From positions 4,340,001 to 4,404,000 of the forward strand of contig NC_015572.1 of NCBI RefSeq assembly GCF_000214665.1: a stretch of 64,000 nt of DNA, in the 5' to 3' direction. Of the stretch, positions 59,430 through 64,000 are shown piece by piece (position 1 is the first letter of the stretch; the number at the start of each line of letters is the position of its first letter). Origin of the DNA: Methylomonas methanica MC09. Its GTDB lineage: Bacteria > Pseudomonadota > Gammaproteobacteria > Methylococcales > Methylomonadaceae. Position numbers and translations under genes: made by a program. Below the pieces are notes generated by a model. The model ran no database searches. It was given only the letters and a program-made list of their open reading frames with translations, and was not told where the DNA came from.

Positions 59430-61637
59430 TTAGGATGTATGCTGACTTAAACTCGGTGGAGCCGCGGTATTTTTGCTACTGACAAATTCCATGAGTGTCG
59501 GCACATCCAGAATCAGCGCAACTTTACCGCTACCCAAAATAGTCGAACCGGCAACGCCTTTAATATGCACAAACAGTTTGCTAAGAGGTTTTATGACTGT
59601 TTGAAATTCGCCCAACAAGCGATCGACGATGAAACCGGCTTTGTTGCCGGCATACTCGACAACGACAATATTTTCACGGCGCGGAGGTTCGCAATTGATA
59701 TCAAATAGCGGACGCAAACGAATCAGTGGCAACACTTCTCCACGCAAATCGACGTATTCCCTTTCGCCGGTATCGTCCGGTAACGCTACGCATTCCAGTA
59801 TTTGATCCAAAGGAATCACGAATGTAGACGTTCCTACCCCCACCATGAAGCCGTCTATGATCGCCAGTGTTAACGGCAAATGAATCCGCATGGTGGTCCC
59901 AATACCGATTTGGCTCTCCACTTCGATTCTGCCGCGTAAGGCCGTTACATTGCGTTTGACCACATCCATGCCGACGCCGCGGCCCGACAGATTGGATACT
60001 TGTTGCGCGGTTGAAAAACCCGGCTCGAAAATCAGTGCATATACGTCCTGATCGCTCAATACCGCATTCGCTTGAACCAAGCCGCGTTCGATCGCTTTTT
60101 CCAGAATTCTGTCTCTATTTAATCCACCGCCGTCGTCGCTGACTTCGATAACGATGCTGCCCGAGGCGTGGTAGGCATTCAACCGCAAACTGCCTCGCAC
60201 CGGCTTGCCACGTTGGCTACGCAAGTCGGCAGCCTCAATGCCATGATCCATGGAGTTACGTACTAAATGCATCAGAGGATCGCCGATTTTTTCCACTACG
60301 GATTTGTCGACTTCGGTATCGCCGCCGCTGATAATCAATTCAATGTCTTTACCCAGCTCTTTGCTGACATCCCGCACCACTCGTTGAAACCGGCTAAAGG
60401 TAGTACCTATTGGCACCATGCGTAGCTGCAAGGCGCTATCGCGCACTTCTTCCACCAAACGCATCATTTCGCTGCTTGCTTCCTGCAAGCCGGCTTCCCG
60501 AGTTTCCAAGGCGCGTATATTGACGCCGGCACTGGAAATCACAAGTTCCCCAATCAGGTCGATGAGTATGTCCAACCGTTCCGCATCCACCCGAATGCTT
60601 TGATTTTCGCGGGCTTTGTTGTCTTTAATCTGTTTTTGCTTGTCCAGAGCGGCACTGACTATCGGTTGTTGTACAACCTGTTGTTCCACCAGAATTTCAC
60701 CGATGGGCTGTTTTAACTTAGCTGAGTGATTGCCCTCTTCTGCATCGCCTTCGCCTTGCAGATTTAACGCTTCTTCCAGCTCGCGCTTGGTCAAGGCTCC
60801 ACTTTTGATCAATAATTGACCAAGAAAGCTGTCGTCTTCAGGTAACTCCTTGATTAGCGATATGAATTCGTCGATTTCGCTGTCCATGGGCAGAATTCGA
60901 ATAGTACTGCTTTCCCTGACAAACTCGAACACGCCTTCGATTTCTTCTTTGCTCGCGGCACTCTTAAAGTTGATTTCAAACCCCAAATAACAGGTTTCCG
61001 GATCCATTTGATCCGCGATGGGCATGCTTTCCGAGATGGTAGTCAATTGAGCAATGCTGCCCAATGTACTCAAATAACGTATGAAGGATAATGGATCCAT
61101 GCCGTCGCGCAGTGAATCGGGTCCAAACCGCAGCGACAAATGCCAATTGCCGCTATCCACGGCACCGCCGCCGCTAGCTTCCAAAACATCCTGTTTTTCA
61201 CTAACGGTTACGGCCTTTTCTACAACCGAAGCAGGCTGTAGAAATTGCTGTAATTCGTCGATCAGCGTTCGTCCGGCCTCCGAAATCGCCGGGTCGGCAT
61301 CCAGTTGGCCATCGACCACGTTTCTAATCAAGAGCGCGATGTGATCGCAACATGGCAACAACGCCGCTACCAATTCCGGCGAAATGCCGATTTTTCCATC
61401 GCGCAAGGCATCCAGCACGCTCTCCACCACATGCGTAAAAGACACTATATGGTCTAATCCGAATAAACCGGATGACCCTTTAATTGTATGTGCTGCCCTG
61501 AAGATGGCGTTTACTCGCTCGGAGGGGTCTTCGTCATTCTCAAGTGAGAGCAAACAATCCTCCATGTCTTGTAAGAGTTCCAAACTTTCGATAATGAATG
61601 TCTGCAGCGCTTCGCGCATTTCCTCATCAAAACTCAT
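59430..61637 (-). CDS. cheA: Chemotaxis histidine kinase CheA
   Basis: CheA autophosphorylates on a His and passes the phosphate to CheY and CheB. The 735 residues have an HPt domain with phospho-His H50 in RAAHTIKGSSG, a ferredoxin-like middle domain (about 163-255), two MshEN-like motifs (about 270-335), a dimerisation helix pair (VDAERLDILIDLIGELV), the HATPase domain (HLVRNSMDHGIEAADLR, EVSDDGGGLNRDRI, GVGMDVVKRN) and a C-terminal CheW-like domain. All kinase boxes are intact. It lies 12 bases ahead of the receptor gene and 5 bases after the STAS gene. Confidence 0.95.
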   Translation of the reverse strand: MSFDEEMREALQTFIIESLELLQDMEDCLLSLENDEDPSERVNAIFRAAHTIKGSSGLFGLDHIVSFTHVVESVLDALRDGKIGISPELVAALLPCCDHIALLIRNVVDGQLDADPAISEAGRTLIDELQQFLQPASVVEKAVTVSEKQDVLEASGGGAVDSGNWHLSLRFGPDSLRDGMDPLSFIRYLSTLGSIAQLTTISESMPIADQMDPETCYLGFEINFKSAASKEEIEGVFEFVRESSTIRILPMDSEIDEFISLIKELPEDDSFLGQLLIKSGALTKRELEEALNLQGEGDAEEGNHSAKLKQPIGEILVEQQVVQQPIVSAALDKQKQIKDNKARENQSIRVDAERLDILIDLIGELVISSAGVNIRALETREAGLQEASSEMMRLVEEVRDSALQLRMVPIGTTFSRFQRVVRDVSKELGKDIELIISGGDTEVDKSVVEKIGDPLMHLVRNSMDHGIEAADLRSQRGKPVRGSLRLNAYHASGSIVIEVSDDGGGLNRDRILEKAIERGLVQANAVLSDQDVYALIFEPGFSTAQQVSNLSGRGVGMDVVKRNVTALRGRIEVESQIGIGTTMRIHLPLTLAIIDGFMVGVGTSTFVIPLDQILECVALPDDTGEREYVDLRGEVLPLIRLRPLFDINCEPPRRENIVVVEYAGNKAGFIVDRLLGEFQTVIKPLSKLFVHIKGVAGSTILGSGKVALILDVPTLMEFVSSKNTAAPPSLSQHTS

Positions 61638-61642
61638 ATTGC

Positions 61643-61936
61643 TTACTCCTCGTTATGCGCCAATATGACCTGATCGCCAAAAGCGGTGGTCAGATTCGCC
61701 AGCTCCAGGATCTCCAATACAACTTTGCTATGCATTACAAACCTTAGCTTTTTATCGGCCTGGGCCGCTTCGCGTTTTATCAGAATTAGCAGTTGCAATC
61801 CGGCTGTATCCATTTCTTCAACTTTGGAGAGATTGATTTCCAAATCATCGGCTGAATTTAAAAAAGCAAGCAAATGCGGCTTCTGATCTGCAGCGGTAAA
61901 AATCGTCAACTCGTCTTCAATGGTTAAAGTTTGCAT
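61643..61936 (-). CDS. STAS-domain protein (anti-sigma factor antagonist-like)
   Basis: The 97 residues form a STAS fold (FTAADQKPHLLAFLNSADDLEINLSKVEEMDTAGLQLLILIKREA). The usual phosphorylated Ser position near DSSG reads MDTAG, so Thr may take its place. It sits between cheY and cheA, 5 bases before the latter, a position seen in some chemosensory operons. A partner kinase/phosphatase for it is not in the window. Confidence 0.88.
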   Translation of the reverse strand: MQTLTIEDELTIFTAADQKPHLLAFLNSADDLEINLSKVEEMDTAGLQLLILIKREAAQADKKLRFVMHSKVVLEILELANLTTAFGDQVILAHNEE

Positions 61937-61981
61937 GGCTGACTATTCCTAATAAATAGACGTAGCGGGGGCCTCAAGGGT

Positions 61982-62350
61982 TTAAGGCAAAATCAACTTA
62001 GATACCGCCGCCAACATTTGCGCAGGTTGAAAGGGTTTGACAACCCAGGCTTTTGCCCCGGCGGCCTGGCCTTCCTGTTTTTTGCCTTCCTGGGATTCAG
62101 TCGTAAGCATAATCACCGGTGTGAATTTGTAGGCAGCCAACTGTTTGACTTCCTTGACAAAGGTGATCCCGTCCATATTAGGCATATTCACATCGGAAAT
62201 AATCAAATGGACTTTTTGCCCCGTAAGCTTACTAAGAGCATCTTTGCCGTCGACACCTTCGATGACGTCGTAACCGGCTCCAGTCAATGCGATTTTGACA
62301 ACTTGGCGAACTGAAGCTGAGTCGTCAACAATTAGAATGGTTTTTGCCAT
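61982..62350 (-). CDS. cheY: Chemotaxis response regulator CheY
   Basis: This is a single-domain receiver of 122 residues: acidic pair D9-D10 (TILIVDDSASVRQV), phospho-Asp D53 in LIISDVNMPNMDGITFVKEV, a Thr in MLTTES and Lys in WVVKPFQP. All switch residues are present. It lies 11 bases after the short MCP-like gene and 45 bases before the STAS gene. It presumably takes phosphate from the CheA of this operon. Confidence 0.95.
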   Translation of the reverse strand: MAKTILIVDDSASVRQVVKIALTGAGYDVIEGVDGKDALSKLTGQKVHLIISDVNMPNMDGITFVKEVKQLAAYKFTPVIMLTTESQEGKKQEGQAAGAKAWVVKPFQPAQMLAAVSKLILP

Positions 62351-62361
62351 GTTTGTAGTTC

Positions 62362-63435
62362 CTAGAAAAAAGTAATTTCGTCTGATTGTGTAGAAGAGGG
62401 GGATTCGCCATGCGCGCGGTGTTCTGCCTCCATGGTGTAGGTACTTTTAAGCGCTTCAAGCATAGCGGCGTTATCCAAGGGCTGAAGCGACTCAACACCT
62501 GCGGCATGAATTGAACTGATATGATGAGGAAACTTCTCGATACTCTCGCTGACGTGCATCAGCACCTGACCAATTCGGTCTTGAAATTGAAAATGGACCA
62601 GTGCCTCATCAATTTGACTCTTAATTGCCTGAGCTGAATGACTCAGATCGCCGGAGTAGCGCTGCAAACCGTCGAAAACCTCCTGCAAATTGTGCAATAC
62701 AGCTTGAATATTTTCATTAGAAGATGAAACTGCAGCGGCCTCATCTTCGGTGCTTTTCTCGACAGCAACCAGAGTTGAGTGCATGGCCAAGTTGATCTGC
62801 TCAACTTTTGAGCCAATTAGCTTTCCGGTTTCTCCGGATAATTTCGACAATTTTCTCACCTCGTCGGCAACCACGGCAAAACCGCGCCCGGCGTCCCCCG
62901 CGCGGGCTGCCTCAATGGCGGCATTCAACGCAATCAGGTTGGTTTGATCGGCAATGCGAGCCACCTCTCTGGCCATGGTTTTTAACTCTTCGACAAACCC
63001 GGTCAGCGAACGAATCCGCTCCAAAACCGTTAGGTTTTCTTGAAGCGACGCTTCGAGTGAGCCAACAACCTGACGCAAGCGCTGATTACTGGTCAGAAAA
63101 ATTTCTGCGTTGTCCTGACCTAATGACGAATTGGAGGAGTTTAGTGTCTCATTGAGACTGACTGTTATGCCTGCGAAGTGTTGAGTCAACGCCCCAACCG
63201 CCTGTTCCATTTCCTGTCTGGAACTTTCGATATGCGCCGCCCATGCCGGAGTGATTAATCGCGAAAAATCATCGACACTGTCGACATACCGCTTGACATT
63301 TTTAATATCAATTACAGGTTCTTTATTAATTACGCTCCGAACAGGCGGAGGAGTGATTTTTCGGCCTAACCAAAACCCTAATCCACCACAAATCGAACCG
63401 GTTAAAAATAAAAATAGGATGTCATAAAGACTCAT
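62362..63435 (-). CDS. Membrane-anchored methyl-accepting chemotaxis protein-like protein
   Basis: The 357-residue protein has one N-terminal membrane segment (about 4-26, [19 protein letters not shown]) and no periplasmic sensor domain. A helical region leads to a receptor signalling tip, [36 protein letters not shown], flanked by a short coiled coil. It then continues into helices ending at [16 protein letters not shown], a phosphatase-like pattern (DRIxQ recalls the CheZ/CheC-type DxxxQ), and ends SDEITFF. It is first gene of the chemosensory operon. It may bind CheA/CheW as a receptor, or act on CheY; sequence alone does not settle it. Confidence 0.82.
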   Translation of the reverse strand: MSLYDILFLFLTGSICGGLGFWLGRKITPPPVRSVINKEPVIDIKNVKRYVDSVDDFSRLITPAWAAHIESSRQEMEQAVGALTQHFAGITVSLNETLNSSNSSLGQDNAEIFLTSNQRLRQVVGSLEASLQENLTVLERIRSLTGFVEELKTMAREVARIADQTNLIALNAAIEAARAGDAGRGFAVVADEVRKLSKLSGETGKLIGSKVEQINLAMHSTLVAVEKSTEDEAAAVSSSNENIQAVLHNLQEVFDGLQRYSGDLSHSAQAIKSQIDEALVHFQFQDRIGQVLMHVSESIEKFPHHISSIHAAGVESLQPLDNAAMLEALKSTYTMEAEHRAHGESPSSTQSDEITFF

Positions 63436-64000
63436 GTGTTTAACGCCTCTTTATTATTATAAAAATTTACCGAGACCCAAAAATGGTTTAAACATCTGTT
63501 CCTGCTTGCCATGATCTGTTGCGGATATGCTATAGCAAAAACCCATTTTAAAACCTTGGGGTATCCCGTGTTTTTATAACTTATTTGGAGCATTTGTGTG
63601 ACGATGCTATCAAATAAGCAGATAACCACCGGCACCAACAACTCATTACCCCCCGAAACTTCCTGCTACCGTTTGGCATGAAAACTCGACAAGCCGACTG
63701 CGTATGTAGAATTGGAGCGTGACCCAATCAATAAAACCCAAAGTCCGTCGTTAGAAAAATCGGCTAACTTAATACTGGTTAGTGTTCCACTAATCTCGAT
63801 CCATGCAAAGCAAACTGCCTTATTGATTGAAAGACTTAACACTGCCCACCGTGAATAGCAAACATCAGAAAACTGTTATATTTGCTTTATGATCGAAACT
63901 ATAATTTTCGAAAGATGAGGTGGTAACCATGCCGCTTGGAGCAGAACCAATCAGCCAACTCAACCCACCTTAAGCCGCAGCTGATTTTTAACTCACAGAC
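63436..64000. other. Intergenic region at the end of the window
   Basis: No convincing protein or RNA gene is visible in these 565 bases. They hold the upstream region of the chemosensory operon, a small palindrome (TTAGTG-TTC-CACTAA, 63779-63793), a perfect TATAAT at 63900-63905, and a 14-codon ORF with a strong ribosome site at 63929. A 69-codon minus-strand frame (63432-63641) has no recognisable features. Confidence 0.5.

Noticed and set aside
63432..63641. 69-codon minus-strand frame upstream of the short MCP-like gene
   Set aside because: No family match or motif; it merely lies in the leader of the chemosensory operon.
1..64000. tRNA, rRNA or riboswitch genes
   Set aside because: I looked for T-loop GGTTCGA-type motifs and for conserved leader structures (for example before queF and proS) and saw none; a covariance search would be needed to exclude small RNAs.

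Overview
The window looks like chromosome from a gammaproteobacterial methylotroph, most likely a methanotroph of the Methylococcales (Methylomonas/Methylobacter-like). The evidence is two methylene-tetrahydromethanopterin dehydrogenase genes in tandem, a methenyl-tetrahydrofolate cyclohydrolase (fchA), and housekeeping genes with gammaproteobacterial synteny (trmJ-cysE, yajC-secD, ndk-rlmN-pilW-hisS-yfgM-bamB-der, ffh-rpsP-rimM-trmD-rplS). The genus is inferred, not proven. I found no rRNA, tRNA, CRISPR array, insertion sequence or prophage.

Layout. 1-4.7 kb: cysE (cut by the window edge), trmJ, suhB, the mtdB pair and a GacA/UvrY-type regulator. 4.9-6.9 kb: proS and rubredoxin, separated by a bidirectional terminator. 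7.1-11.4 kb: a type VI secretion accessory operon (TPR-methyltransferase, DUF6931-like protein, PAAR, VgrG) without a recognisable toxin. 11.7-17 kb: a CorA/ZntB transporter, an ABC exporter pair (MacB/FtsX type), an isoprenylcysteine-methyltransferase-like membrane protein and a small orphan. 17.2-33 kb: housekeeping genes, with fchA next to cysS across a palindromic repeat. SecD is present but secF does not follow it. 33-36.6 kb: a DUF2892 protein with a sulfide:quinone oxidoreductase-like flavoprotein behind an AT-rich operator candidate, then msrB and an M18 aminopeptidase.

36.6-41.7 kb: a tightly overlapping operon of a YfiR-like periplasmic protein, a membrane GGDEF-EAL protein and a TonB-dependent receptor, which suggests an outer-membrane-linked c-di-GMP signalling unit. 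41.7-48.7 kb: a degenerate receiver protein, an lpxA-like gene, xerD, ogt, the rplS/trmD/rimM/rpsP operon, ffh and a CcsA-like protein. 48.7-52.4 kb: flagellin with a Maf glycosyltransferase and a YjfB-like protein.

52.9-63.4 kb: a complete nine-gene chemosensory operon. In transcription order on the minus strand it is a short MCP-like protein, cheY, a STAS protein, cheA, a 1183-residue soluble poly-HAMP MCP, cheW, cheR, cheD and cheB. The large MCP has 273-bp in-frame tandem repeats and a C-terminal aromatic pentapeptide that could tether CheR/CheB. Its CheA carries two MshEN-like motifs. These, with the YfiR/GGDEF-EAL/receptor operon, are the parts I find most worth a closer look.
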